Origin: Mesorhizobium erdmanii USDA 3471
GTDB lineage: Bacteria; Pseudomonadota; Alphaproteobacteria; Rhizobiales; Rhizobiaceae
Length of the DNA: 64,000 nt
Assembly (NCBI RefSeq): GCF_000472705.1
Contig: NZ_AXAE01000013.1
Span: forward strand, 1 to 64,000
Direction: 5' to 3'
Both the position numbers and the translations under genes were made by a program. How positions within the stretch are numbered: position 1 is the first letter of the stretch; each line of letters begins with the position of its first letter. Shown here piece after piece: positions 37,584-45,251 of the stretch. The notes beneath the pieces were generated by a model. The model ran no database searches. It saw nothing but the letters and a program-made list of their open reading frames with translations, and had not been told where the DNA came from.

Positions 37584-38720
37584 TTACGGCTCGATCGAGA
37601 CGCGGATTTCGTAGATGTTGACCGCCTTGCCCTGCTTGTCGAAATCGGAATTGACGGCGATGGTTCCGGCCGAGCCCGGACGCTTGTCGGGGAACTGCAC
37701 GTCGAACAGATATTCGTTGCGCTGCTGGCCGACCGCGTAGCGCTTGCGGCCGCAGTCGCCGAGTTCGCCGAAATTGCAGTCGACGGAGATCTGGGTGTCC
37801 TTGCCGTCCTCGGCGCGGGCGATGATGTCGAAGACGGCGTGCTTGCCGGCGAGCTTCTCCAGCACGCCCTGTCCGACATCGAAGGCGACCGCCGAGCCGG
37901 AGGGCCCGGACTGGATGCGCAGGAACGGCCCGCTGTCATCCTTCATCGCCTCCGCCTTGGCGTCCGACGGGGCGGCGACATGCGTCGGGTCGGTCGGCGA
38001 GAACACATTGATCCAGTTGCGCGACTGGTCCGCGCTCCCGGGCTTTGCCGGCGCGTTGGCGCCATCGGCCGGGGTGAAATCGTCGTCCTCGACGGTTGGT
38101 GGCGCCTCGGGCGGCGCCGTATCGAGCTGTGCCGCCGTCTTGAACACGCCGGTCTGGATGGCGAAGAACGCGCCGATGCCGATCGCCGCAAGCAGGGTCA
38201 CGGTGAAGAAAATGGCGGTCAGCGGCAGGCGGCGTCCGCGAATGCGCCGCTCATCGCGATCGGGCGCCACTTCCGCCGCGGCACCAGACATGGCCGGAGC
38301 GGACATGTCGATGGCCGGTGCACCGGGAAGGGTCGCGTCCGGCATGATGTCGGGAACGACCGGCAGCACGCGCGAGCGCGGTTCGTCGGATGCGGGGCCG
38401 TCGACGGCGACGGCAACGGCTGGCGATGGCGTCTTGTCGCCGATCTCGATCGCAGGCGCCGCGCCGGCCGCGGCCGCCGGGGCGTCGACCTGTGGGCCAC
38501 CGTCCGGCACCGCCGGCAGGAACTCGGATTCGATTTCGGTGATCTTCTCCTGGATCGCCTTGCGGCGCTTGATGGCGACTTCCACGGTCACGCCGGGATT
38601 GGCCTGGAGCGCACGGTCGAGCGCGGCAAAGGCTGACCGATAGACCCTCTCGCGGAACGCGCGGTCCTCGGCATTGCCCTTTTCCAAGGCGTTCCGGATC
38701 GCTTTTTCGATCGCGTCCAA
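37584..38720 (-). CDS. Single-pass membrane protein, unknown function
   Basis: A 378-residue protein with a helical N-terminal domain (about residues 1-70), a Pro/Ala/Asp-rich linker, one transmembrane segment (LPLTAIFFTVTLLAAIGIGAF, about 166-186), another disordered linker and a C-terminal beta-rich periplasmic domain with two cysteines (CNFGELGDC) that may bind carbohydrate-like or protein ligands. No family is recognised with certainty; similar proteins occur widely in Rhizobiales. It converges with the PEP-mutase-family gene and its upstream side faces the tRNA gene. Confidence 0.78.
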   Translation of the reverse strand: MDAIEKAIRNALEKGNAEDRAFRERVYRSAFAALDRALQANPGVTVEVAIKRRKAIQEKITEIESEFLPAVPDGGPQVDAPAAAAGAAPAIEIGDKTPSPAVAVAVDGPASDEPRSRVLPVVPDIMPDATLPGAPAIDMSAPAMSGAAAEVAPDRDERRIRGRRLPLTAIFFTVTLLAAIGIGAFFAIQTGVFKTAAQLDTAPPEAPPTVEDDDFTPADGANAPAKPGSADQSRNWINVFSPTDPTHVAAPSDAKAEAMKDDSGPFLRIQSGPSGSAVAFDVGQGVLEKLAGKHAVFDIIARAEDGKDTQISVDCNFGELGDCGRKRYAVGQQRNEYLFDVQFPDKRPGSAGTIAVNSDFDKQGKAVNIYEIRVSIEP

Positions 38721-39008
38721 CGAGATCCCTCTACAAACTGCCCCAATCTTGACTGATGGTTAGCCGTAGGCGACCAATCAATCAACGGGCGGGCGGTCGC
38801 ATTCTGCCTCGACGGGCAGTCCAAAGTCCATCTTGGCGATATTCCGGCGAACAAAATCGGACTGTGTCCGCGATTTTGGCGCGCAGGGCGGCGCGAACCC
38901 TGGTTTCGACCGTGCCGGGCGCTCATGCATGATTTGCCAAGTCGCATCTTGAATTCGCGGCCGGTTGAGTCTATCACCCAGCCCATCTTGGAGGTCTTGA
39001 CCTCCCGG

Positions 39009-39084
39009 GCCGCTTTAGCTCAGTTGGTAGAGCACATCATTCGTAATGATGGGGTCAGGTGTTCGAGTCACCTAAGCGGCACCA
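39009..39084 (+). tRNA. tRNA-Thr (anticodon CGT)
   Basis: A full cloverleaf: acceptor GCCGCTT/AAGCGGC, D-arm GCTC-GAGC, anticodon stem CATCA/TGATG with loop TTCGTAA (anticodon CGT, reading ACG), T-arm AGGTG-TTCGAGT-CACCT, discriminator A and an encoded CCA. The 3' flank is gene-poor. Confidence 0.97.
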
Positions 39085-39610
39085 AATTTCCCTCATGAAT
39101 ACAGTATGTTAGTTTTCTAACCCGCCACGTTGGCGGACGATTTGGTCATCGGGGCACTCCCCGGGCGCCCCGGCAGCAATTTCGCGACGTTCACGAAAGC
39201 ATGGAGAGTTGCCGGATCGGCTTCAGTTCCTTGCGACGTGGCGAAGGCCAAGCCTGCCGCGAAGAACGTGCCGGGGCCGCGATAGCCAACGCAAGTCAGG
39301 ACAGGTCATCTGCTTCCGCCAGTCTAGGCCGAGCGCAAAGTGTACAGGAAATGCTTGCGCACGCTGAATGTGCTGTGTTTCATGGCCTCTAGGTTGAAAG
39401 CGAAGTGGGAGCCGCAACGCTAATTCGACGGAGGCGCGATCCACCCTGAGGCTCTGAAGAAGTTGTTCACGAGAGGAAGTTAGTAGGCCAACCGGTTCGC
39501 TTAGTCTGTCCAGTTCCATACGGTTTTGTAAGCATACCGCCATGCTGGCGCCCAAGTCGTTCACGAACTTGGAGAGTGTAGGGACAAGGTCGCCGAATGG
39601 AGGAATGAAA
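39085..39610. other. Gene-poor stretch after tRNA-Thr
   Basis: I see no confident gene in these 526 bases. A 51-codon plus-strand frame with a TTG start (39130-39285) gives ADDLVIGALPGRPGSNFATF and then a Lys/Ala/Pro-rich end, which may be the decayed tail of a lost gene. No integrase, transposase or duplicated tRNA end was found. Confidence 0.5.
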
Positions 39611-39832
39611 ATGTTTCGCAAATTAGCCATTGCCACTGCACTCGTAGCTGTTTTCAGCATGCCCGCATTTGCTGCCACGGAGTATTGGGTGGCAAAAGAT
39701 GCCACCACGAAGAAGTGTGAGGTCGTGACGAAAAAGCCGGACGGCACGAAGTTGATGGATGCCGGTAAGAAAACCTACGCCACGAAGGGCGATGCCGACA
39801 AAGCCTTGAAGCTTCTGGCCGATTGCAAATAG
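39611..39832 (+). CDS. Small secreted protein of unknown function (73 aa)
   Basis: A 73-residue protein with a clear Sec signal (MFRKLAIATALVAVFSMPAFA) and a mature part of about 52 residues, TEYWVAKDATTKKCEVVTKK and so on, with one cysteine near the start and one near the end (LLADCK), spaced as if to form a disulfide. The ATG at 39611 is chosen over one at 39605 because GGAGG lies 7 bases before it, and only 1 base before the other. A perfect 10-bp hairpin terminator follows, so it is a free-standing transcription unit. Confidence 0.82.
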   Translation: MFRKLAIATALVAVFSMPAFAATEYWVAKDATTKKCEVVTKKPDGTKLMDAGKKTYATKGDADKALKLLADCK

Positions 39833-39872
39833 CATTTCAACTGGCAAGCGCTCTCGGGCGCAATGTCCATGA

Positions 39873-39904
39873 CCCGTCCCAGACCGCCCTGGGACGGGCT
39901 TTTT
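39873..39904 (+). terminator. Rho-independent terminator after the small secreted protein
   Basis: Perfect 10-base stem CCCGTCCCAG/CTGGGACGGG with a 6-base loop ACCGCC, followed by CTTTTT. Lies 40 bases after the stop codon. Confidence 0.92.
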
Positions 39905-39989
39905 GAAGCGCAAACCACCCGCCATGCCCCAGGGGGCTGAAATCTAGGTGGCGGCAAATGGAAGCCCGCGTGAGCCGGCGGGTACTCCT

Positions 39990-40306
39990 TCAATGCGCGT
40001 CGCGGTCGCTGCCCGGCATGAACTGAAAGCCGTTGCGCGCCCATCCGTCCCGTCCTTGGCTGCATGCCTCGGGCCAGCCAAGGGAAAGCTCACGGTCGCC
40101 ACTTTCTTCCGAATCGCAATCGTATGCATCAAACTCGCTGCTGTCCCCTTCCCTGTCATCGGTCCCAGCCACTTCTATGCCCCCGGCCAACCACGGCTCT
40201 AAGTCTGCGTCCGGCTCCAGCAGATCCAGCAGCGAGACAACCCTTCAATTTTGTCCTCGATTGAACGGCGGACCGCCGGGTCAGAAAGACGCGTATGCGA
40301 ATTCAC
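39990..40306 (-). pseudogene. Acidic small protein gene interrupted by a frameshift
   Basis: Read on the minus strand from a GTG at 40306 (preceded by GGAAGG), one frame gives VNSHTRLSDPAVRRSIEDK then IEGL. Around 40236-40245 coding sense shifts to a neighbouring frame and continues VSLLDLLEPDADLEPWLAG, an acidic Asp/Glu-rich stretch and RELSLGWPEACS, ending at a TGA at 39990. The combined sequence resembles a family of acidic (DLEP-motif) small proteins that I recall from Rhizobiales; neither half has a convincing start alone. A single-base indel, in nature or in sequencing, would explain it. Function unknown. Confidence 0.5.
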
Positions 40307-40787
40307 GGCCGCACCGCCTTCCGGTTTGCCTTTCGCGTCGCCTGCTGGCGGGCGTGGAGTTCGATACGCCCCGCGAAGGCCGCTTCATCGTGCGCTATGG
40401 CCAGCCCGGTTTCGGGCGTGCCGCCCCATTCCGCCGTAGATCATACGCTGTCTGGTATCCGCTTGCCTCGATAACGGCTTCCTGCTCCCGCAGCGAGGCC
40501 ACGCCTTTGCCTCCCTCGTCGTTCGGTCCATGCATCCACCGTTCATACGCGGGCCGGATCATATTGCCGGCGGCAAAGCACTGTTCAACCTGCTCCGGCT
40601 TGCGAGCAATCTCGGTTTCGAGTTCCGATGAGGAACGGAATGGCTTCGGCCAGTGCGACCAGATGGAGGTCAACCCACCTGGCGACGGCACCTGCGCGGT
40701 GGATCGCTACGCCGCCGAGCCATATCCGCCATTGTCGAGACTCAGCTTTGGTGGGAAACTCGCGGGCCTCAGCATGGGAGGTCCAAA
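40307..40787. other. Intergenic stretch with no confident gene
   Basis: These 481 bases contain open frames on both strands, none of them convincing. A minus-strand frame (40395-40691) contains AYERWMHGPNDEGGKGV, and a plus-strand frame between about 40465 and 40640 gives HPPFIRGPDHIAGGKALF followed by NLLRLASNLGFEF; both may be gene debris. Nothing else is assignable. Confidence 0.45.
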
Positions 40788-40976
40788 ATGCCCAACACTT
40801 TCAAGACCGGAGACGTCGTCAAGCTGAAGTCCGGAGGACCGAAGATGACGGTCAGCGACGGTGCCGCTTCCGGCATGTATCTCTGCCACTGGTTCAACCG
40901 CGAGGGCGATGTCTGGATCCCGCAGCATGCGGGCTTCAAGCCGGACCAGCTGGTGGCCGCCGACCCATCGGCGTAG
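40788..40976 (+). CDS. YodC-type DUF2158 protein
   Basis: A 62-residue protein of the YodC/DUF2158 type, opening MPNTFKTGDVVKLKSGGPKM with TVSDGA and CHWFNREGDVW. The family forms a small SH3-like barrel of unknown role; some members lie near phage or stress genes. GGGAGG lies 7 bases before the ATG, which decides the start against a longer upstream extension. It is isolated between decayed DNA and the ECF sigma locus. Confidence 0.85.
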   Translation: MPNTFKTGDVVKLKSGGPKMTVSDGAASGMYLCHWFNREGDVWIPQHAGFKPDQLVAADPSA

Positions 40977-41087
40977 CGCCTGGCCCGTTCGCCAGGGTTG
41001 GTGGTGCCGGGTGATGCGTCACGCGGTCGCCCGCGGGACGGATACCGGGTCGGCATCGCCGACAAATCGCAAGGATCTGCACAGGCG

Positions 41088-41120
41088 ACCGACGGATTTC
41101 CGTCGTCGCGGCGTTTAACG
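41088..41120 (+). promoter_or_regulatory. Two-box motif upstream of the EF-hand gene (candidate ECF promoter)
   Basis: ACCGACGGA (41088-41096) and GTTTAACG (41113-41120) are separated by 16 bases. The same pair with 17-base spacing occurs at 43204-43237 ahead of the GCG-CRPN gene. The distance between boxes fits -35/-10 elements and the ECF sigma gene lies between the two sites. The first box is also part of a small palindrome GACGGATTTCCGTC. Function is inference. Confidence 0.5.
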
Positions 41121-41178
41121 GTTGAAGCGTGACCAGGGCATGAGCCGTGGCCGACGCGCCAACCGGAGACGTGGAAGC

Positions 41179-41607
41179 ATGATAAGCCGTTCGATCCTTG
41201 CCGCTGCCTTGAGCCTGTTAACTGTCGCGGCTGTCGCCCAGACGACGACGCAGCCCCCCGCCGCCACGCCGCCGACCGCCGCTCCCGCCCCGCAAGGGGC
41301 CAAGTCGGATATCACGCTGGCCAAATTCCAGAAGCGGCGGGAGAAAGCGATCATGGCCGCCGATACGGATGGCGACGGCAAGATCAGCCTGCTGGAGTGG
41401 GAGGCCTTCCAGGCCAAGCGCAACGCCAAGGGCGACCCCGCCAAATCCTTCGCCCGCATCGATTCCAACCATGACGGCTTCATCGATCGCGCCGAGCTCG
41501 ATGCGTTCTTCGCCAAGCGCTTTGCCAGGCTGGACAAGAATGGCGACGGCGTGCTCAGCGCCGACGAGATGCCAAGCCATAAATCCGCTCCCAAGCCGGA
41601 GCAGTGA
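41179..41607 (+). CDS. Secreted EF-hand protein
   Basis: A 142-residue exported protein: Sec signal MISRSILAAALSLLTVAAVAQ, a Pro/Ala/Thr-rich linker, then three EF-hand calcium loops, DTDGDGKISLLE, DSNHDGFIDRAE and DKNGDGVLSADE, with acidic residues in the usual ligand positions. It should bind Ca in the periplasm. The ATG at 41179 is chosen because it opens the signal peptide. It is the first gene of the ECF locus, 45 bases ahead of the sigma factor. Confidence 0.88.
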   Translation: MISRSILAAALSLLTVAAVAQTTTQPPAATPPTAAPAPQGAKSDITLAKFQKRREKAIMAADTDGDGKISLLEWEAFQAKRNAKGDPAKSFARIDSNHDGFIDRAELDAFFAKRFARLDKNGDGVLSADEMPSHKSAPKPEQ

Positions 41608-41652
41608 CCAAGAGGCCATGAAGCGTGATGGATATCGGGAGTGCGCCAGCCG

Positions 41653-42189
41653 ATGAGCGCCGATCCGGACGAGGAGCTGGTTCGTCGGGTCGGTGCCGGC
41701 GACCCGGCGGCAGTGCAGACGCTCGTCGCGCGCAAATTGCCGCGCATCCTTTCGCTTGCCGCGCGTATGCTGGGCGACGCGGCGGAGGCCGAGGACGTCG
41801 CGCAGGAAACCTTCGTGCGCATCTGGCGTCACGCCTCGAGCTGGCGGCGCGGCAACGCACGCTTCGACAGCTGGATCCACCGGGTGACGCTCAACCTGTG
41901 CTACGACCGGCTGCGCCGGCGTCGGGAGTTGGTGACCGACGATCTGCCGGAAATGGTCGACCCCGCGCCGCTTCCCGATGCCAGCGAAGAGCCGCGGGGG
42001 ATCGAGCAGGCCCTGCAGTCGATCGCGCCACGCCAGCGCGAGGCGATCATCCTGGTCTACTATCAGGAGATGTCCAACATAGAGGCGGCCGCGACCCTGG
42101 AGATCAGCGTCGATGCGCTGGAGAGCCTGCTGGCGCGCGGCCGGCGGGCCTTGCAGATGATACTGGTCAGGGATGGGGTCCATGACTGA
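41653..42189 (+). CDS. ECF-type RNA polymerase sigma factor
   Basis: A 178-residue sigma factor with region 2 (LAARMLGDAAEAEDVAQETF, RFDSWIHRVTLNLCYDRLRR) and region 4 (ALQSIAPRQREAIILVYYQE, MSNIEAAATLEISVDALESL). There is no region 3, so it is an ECF (group IV) factor. The ATG at 41653 and the GTG at 41641 are both possible; GGGAG lies 11 bases before the ATG. Its probable partners are the next two genes, and it may drive the two-box motifs at 41088 and 43204. Confidence 0.92.
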   Translation: MSADPDEELVRRVGAGDPAAVQTLVARKLPRILSLAARMLGDAAEAEDVAQETFVRIWRHASSWRRGNARFDSWIHRVTLNLCYDRLRRRRELVTDDLPEMVDPAPLPDASEEPRGIEQALQSIAPRQREAIILVYYQEMSNIEAAATLEISVDALESLLARGRRALQMILVRDGVHD

Positions 42190-42302
42190 GAAAAGGTCGA
42201 TCATGAATGGCGCACATTCACCGCGCCTAGCGGGCGTCAGGCGGGGCTGCCTGGTTTGCAACCGGCGTGGGCACGCGGCACCAAGGGGCAAGGGGAAAAC
42301 AC

Positions 42303-42749
42303 ATGGCTGAAGACATCGAGGACGGTCCGGCAATGGATGCCAGACGTTTCGCGGCGCTCGCCGAGGCCTATGGCGGCGATTTGCGGCGCTGGCCGCAAGC
42401 GGAGCGTGCGGCAGCCTCGAGCTTTGCTTCAAGCGAGACGGGCCAGGCCATTTTGCGGCACGCCGGCACGCTCGACGCCATGCTTGACGGTTACGGCATC
42501 CGGCACCCCGGCAAGGCGCTGCACGACACGATCCTGCGCACCGCCAACCGGCACATGGTCCGGCGCCGGCGCCAGCGGTTCTGGTGGCTGGGGCTGGGGC
42601 TTGCCGGCATCGGGCTCGCCGGCGCCGTCGCCGGATTGGCTCTGGTGACCGTCGTTACACCAGAGGTTCAGCCAGACCATTACGTGCTCGATGCCAATGC
42701 GACGTCGTTCGGCGATGCCGGACCCGACACGATCGAGGAAGACCTATGA
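42303..42749 (+). CDS. One-TM protein, candidate anti-sigma factor
   Basis: A 148-residue protein with a cytoplasmic N-terminal region containing MDARRFAALAEAYGGDLRRW, a basic patch RRRRQR, one transmembrane helix (FWWLGLGLAGIGLAGAVAGL, about residues 92-111 onward) and a short acidic C-terminal tail in the periplasm. Position between sigma factor and periplasmic sensor, and the membrane layout, suggest it holds the sigma factor inactive, but it lacks the HxxxCxxC zinc anti-sigma motif. The start at 42303 has GGGGAAAAC upstream; its stop overlaps the next gene by ATGA. It is separated from the sigma gene by 113 bases. Confidence 0.72.
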   Translation: MAEDIEDGPAMDARRFAALAEAYGGDLRRWPQAERAAASSFASSETGQAILRHAGTLDAMLDGYGIRHPGKALHDTILRTANRHMVRRRRQRFWWLGLGLAGIGLAGAVAGLALVTVVTPEVQPDHYVLDANATSFGDAGPDTIEEDL

Positions 42750-43201
42750 GCACGAGCCGCAACCTCCTCATCGCATCGGTGGTGGCGAACGTCTTCCTGG
42801 CCGGTGCGCTTGCTGGCGGGGCAGTCTGGATAAGAAGCGGCAAGCCGGCCCAGGGCTATTCGCTGGAAGCGGCCGGGGTCCGGCTTCCCGACCAGCAGCG
42901 CATGCTGTTCCGCAAGGCGTTGCGCGAGGTTCGCCGCGAATCGCATGACATCATCCTCGCCGGCCAGCAGGCGAGGCGCGAGGCGGCGGATCTGCTGCGG
43001 CAGCCTGTCCTCGACACGGCGGCCCTTTCGGCCGCGCTCGAGCGGGCCCGCAATGCCGACGTCACCGTGCGCACGCGGCTGGAGCAGCGCATCGTCGAGT
43101 TCGCCGCGACGGGGTCCGCCGAGGATCGCAGCGTGCTGGCGGAGGGCCTCGCAAGACGCAGCGGGCAGCAATCATCCACCGCGCCAAAAAAATCGCCGTG
43201 A
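42746..43201 (+). CDS. Periplasmic sensor, Spy/CpxP-like (heavy-metal sensor type)
   Basis: A 151-residue protein with an uncleaved N-terminal helix (LLIASVVANVFLAGALAGGAVW) and a periplasmic all-helical domain with LPDQQRMLFRKALREVRRES and Arg/Glu-rich amphipathic helices, matching the periplasmic heavy-metal sensor/Spy-CpxP-like fold (Metal_resist family). In related loci this protein is thought to sense metal or envelope stress and tune the linked ECF sigma factor. It is translationally coupled to the preceding gene by ATGA. Confidence 0.8.
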   Translation: MSTSRNLLIASVVANVFLAGALAGGAVWIRSGKPAQGYSLEAAGVRLPDQQRMLFRKALREVRRESHDIILAGQQARREAADLLRQPVLDTAALSAALERARNADVTVRTRLEQRIVEFAATGSAEDRSVLAEGLARRSGQQSSTAPKKSP

Positions 43202-43203
43202 CC

Positions 43204-43237
43204 ACCGACGGAAAATGCCGACAGCGCCCGTTTAACG
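43204..43237 (+). promoter_or_regulatory. Two-box motif upstream of the GCG-CRPN gene (candidate ECF promoter)
   Basis: ACCGACGGA (43204-43212) and GTTTAACG (43230-43237), separated by 17 bases, 74 bases before the ATG at 43311. It matches the 41088-41120 site in both boxes. Function is inference. Confidence 0.5.
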
Positions 43238-43310
43238 AGATGAAGGGCAGGATCTGCCGGACCAACCGGTGCCGACAGGTTTCAACCTCGGACAACTTCG
43301 GAGTTTGGTC

Positions 43311-43589
43311 ATGAACTATCTCGCAAAATACGCAGTCACCGCCGCTCTCGCGGTGACCGGAACGGCTGCGACCGTTGCTGCATCCTCGGCGATGCCGCTG
43401 GCGCCGCTTGCCGCCCCGGCGCTGGTAGAGCACGTCGCCTGGGGTTGCGGGCCGGGCTGGCATCCCAACCATTGGGGCCGCTGCGTCCCCAACCGTGTGG
43501 TGGTCTACCCCCGTTACTATTATTGGCACGGCCCGGCTTACTACGCCTGGCATCCGCACCACCACTGGCACCGCTGGCATCGCTGGTAG
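43311..43589 (+). CDS. Secreted GCG-CRPN small protein (first copy)
   Basis: A 92-residue protein with a Sec signal (MNYLAKYAVTAALAVTGTAA) and a mature part containing WGCGPGWHPNHWGRCVPN, the GCG...C-x-PN core of the GCG-CRPN family, followed by a His/Tyr/Trp-rich tail (YYYWHGPAYYAWHPHHHWHR). Members are small exported proteins of unknown function in alphaproteobacteria. The ATG at 43311 opens the signal peptide. It is likely co-regulated with the ECF locus through the two-box motif, and a paralogue occurs on the opposite strand at 46620. Confidence 0.82.
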   Translation: MNYLAKYAVTAALAVTGTAATVAASSAMPLAPLAAPALVEHVAWGCGPGWHPNHWGRCVPNRVVVYPRYYYWHGPAYYAWHPHHHWHRWHRW

Positions 43590-43690
43590 GCGTGCACGGG
43601 CCGGGCGGCGCGTTGCCAGCCCGGCCCTCGTCGCGAGTTTGAGCGTTCAGGAAACAGCCTGATCGGACCACCCAATCATGGAGCGCTGAC

Positions 43691-45205
43691 ATGGCTGTCC
43701 CGGTCAAAGGGCCTACGGCGCCAGATCCCGTGCTGGTCGCATTCAACCGCTTCGGACTTGGCGCCCGGCCCGGCGACCGCGACAGGCTGGCCGGCGATCC
43801 ACGCGGCTATCTCAAGGCGGAACTTCGACAGCCGGATATCGCCATGATCACTTATGACGACCCGGACTATGCCGACCTCTTGGGCAGCACGCCGGCCATC
43901 CAGGCCAGCATGGCGGCACGCTTTCAGCGAAAGCTCGACAGAGGCGTGGCGAAGGCCGCCGCGCAGGCAGCGATGCCGAACGCTCCGGCCATGGCGAATG
44001 CGCCCGCGATGCCGAACGCTCCGATGGAGGCGAACGCGCCCGCCGCACCGCCGCCGGCAGCGCCCGCCAAGCCACCGCCCGCGACGCCACCGGTCGAAGC
44101 CACGCTGTTCCGGGCCGAAGCCCAGGCGCGCTTCGACAAGGCGGTGCGGGCCGAGGCCGGCTTCGTCGAACGCCTCGTCTATTTCTGGTCGAACCATTTC
44201 TGCGTTTCGGTGGCGAAGGACAATTTCGTGCGGGCAAGCGCCGGCGCCTTCGAACGGGAAGCCATCCGGCCCTTCGTGCTCGGGCGTTTCGCCGACATGC
44301 TGTTGGCGGTGGAGCGGCATCCGGCGATGCTGTTCTATCTCGACAACCAGCAGTCGATCGGCCCGGACTCCCGCGCCGGCAAGAACCGCCAGCGCGGCCT
44401 CAACGAGAACCTTGCCCGCGAGATCATGGAGTTGCATACGCTGGGCGTCGGCAGCGGCTATACTCAGGCCGATGTCACCAGTTTCGCGCGCATTCTGACG
44501 GGCTGGACGATGGCCGGACGGGAAGGTCGGCTGGGCGAACCCGGCAGTTTCGTGTTCAACGCCAATGCGCATGAACCGGGCGACGCGGTGCTGCTGGGAA
44601 AGACCTATCCGGCCGGCGGCATGGGCCAAGCCGAGGCGGCGCTCAACGACATCGCCAGACATCCGGCGACGGCGCAGCACATCGCCACGCAGCTCGTCCG
44701 TCATTTCATAGCCGACGATCCGCCACCGGCAGCGGTCGCGCGCCTGGCCAAGGTGTTCGCCAAGAGCGACGGCAATCTCCGGGCCATGGCTTCGACCCTT
44801 ATCGACATGCCGGAGGCCTGGTCGACGCCCTTGGCCAAGATGCGCTCGCCCTTCGACTACATCGCCGCCATCCGCCGGGCAGCCGGGCCGGGTCCGGCGA
44901 ACGATGCCGGCCAGTCGCTCAACTGGCTCAACGCGCTGGGCGAGCCGCTCTGGCAGCCGCCGGGGCCGAACGGCTTTTCCGACCAGGCGGACGCCTGGGC
45001 CTCGGCGGAAGGCATGAAGATCCGCCTCGACATAGCATGGCAGGCGGCCCGCCAGGTCAAGGACATCGGCAACCCCAACGACATGCTCAACGCCGTCATC
45101 GGTCCTTCCGCCTCGCCGGAGACGCGGCAAGCGGTCGCCCGAGCCGAATCCAAGCAGCAAGGCCTGTCCCTGCTGCTGATGGCGCCGGAATTCCAGCGAC
45201 GATAG
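43691..45205 (+). CDS. DUF1800 domain protein
   Basis: A 504-residue protein of the DUF1800 family, recognised by FNRFGLGARPGDRD, LVYFWSNHFCVS, NENLAREIMELHTLGVG and YTQADVTSFARILTGWT. Unlike many members there is no export signal at the N-terminus as called. Between about residues 95 and 125 lies a low-complexity insertion with repeated MPNAPA/MANAPA units followed by a Pro/Ala run. DUF1800 genes almost always precede a DUF1501 gene, as here (46 bases apart), and the pair is presumed to act together; function is unknown. Confidence 0.88.
   Translation: MAVPVKGPTAPDPVLVAFNRFGLGARPGDRDRLAGDPRGYLKAELRQPDIAMITYDDPDYADLLGSTPAIQASMAARFQRKLDRGVAKAAAQAAMPNAPAMANAPAMPNAPMEANAPAAPPPAAPAKPPPATPPVEATLFRAEAQARFDKAVRAEAGFVERLVYFWSNHFCVSVAKDNFVRASAGAFEREAIRPFVLGRFADMLLAVERHPAMLFYLDNQQSIGPDSRAGKNRQRGLNENLAREIMELHTLGVGSGYTQADVTSFARILTGWTMAGREGRLGEPGSFVFNANAHEPGDAVLLGKTYPAGGMGQAEAALNDIARHPATAQHIATQLVRHFIADDPPPAAVARLAKVFAKSDGNLRAMASTLIDMPEAWSTPLAKMRSPFDYIAAIRRAAGPGPANDAGQSLNWLNALGEPLWQPPGPNGFSDQADAWASAEGMKIRLDIAWQAARQVKDIGNPNDMLNAVIGPSASPETRQAVARAESKQQGLSLLLMAPEFQRR
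43973..44044 (+). repeat. In-frame MPNAPA-type repeats in the DUF1800 gene
   Basis: Four imperfect units of 15-21 bases encode MPNAPA, MANAPA, MPNAP and MEANAPA in succession. The DNA copies ATGCCGAACGCTCCG recur exactly at 43973 and 44009, indicating local tandem expansion. Confidence 0.8.
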
Positions 45206-45251
45206 TTCGGGCGACAGGTCCAGCGCCATCAACTCCCATGGAGACCACGTC

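Noticed and set aside
37541..37592. TAAGTC/GACTTA inverted repeat spanning the two convergent stop codons
   Set aside because: Arms of only six to seven bases with a loop of more than 30; not convincing as a bidirectional terminator.
39130..39285. 51-codon frame with TTG start just after tRNA-Thr
   Set aside because: No ribosome-binding site and no family resemblance; could be gene debris, not called as a gene.
40395..40691. 98-codon minus-strand frame (AYERWMHGPNDEGGKGV)
   Set aside because: Some protein-like texture, but no good start or ribosome site, and overlapping plus-strand frames look equally plausible; left as unassigned.
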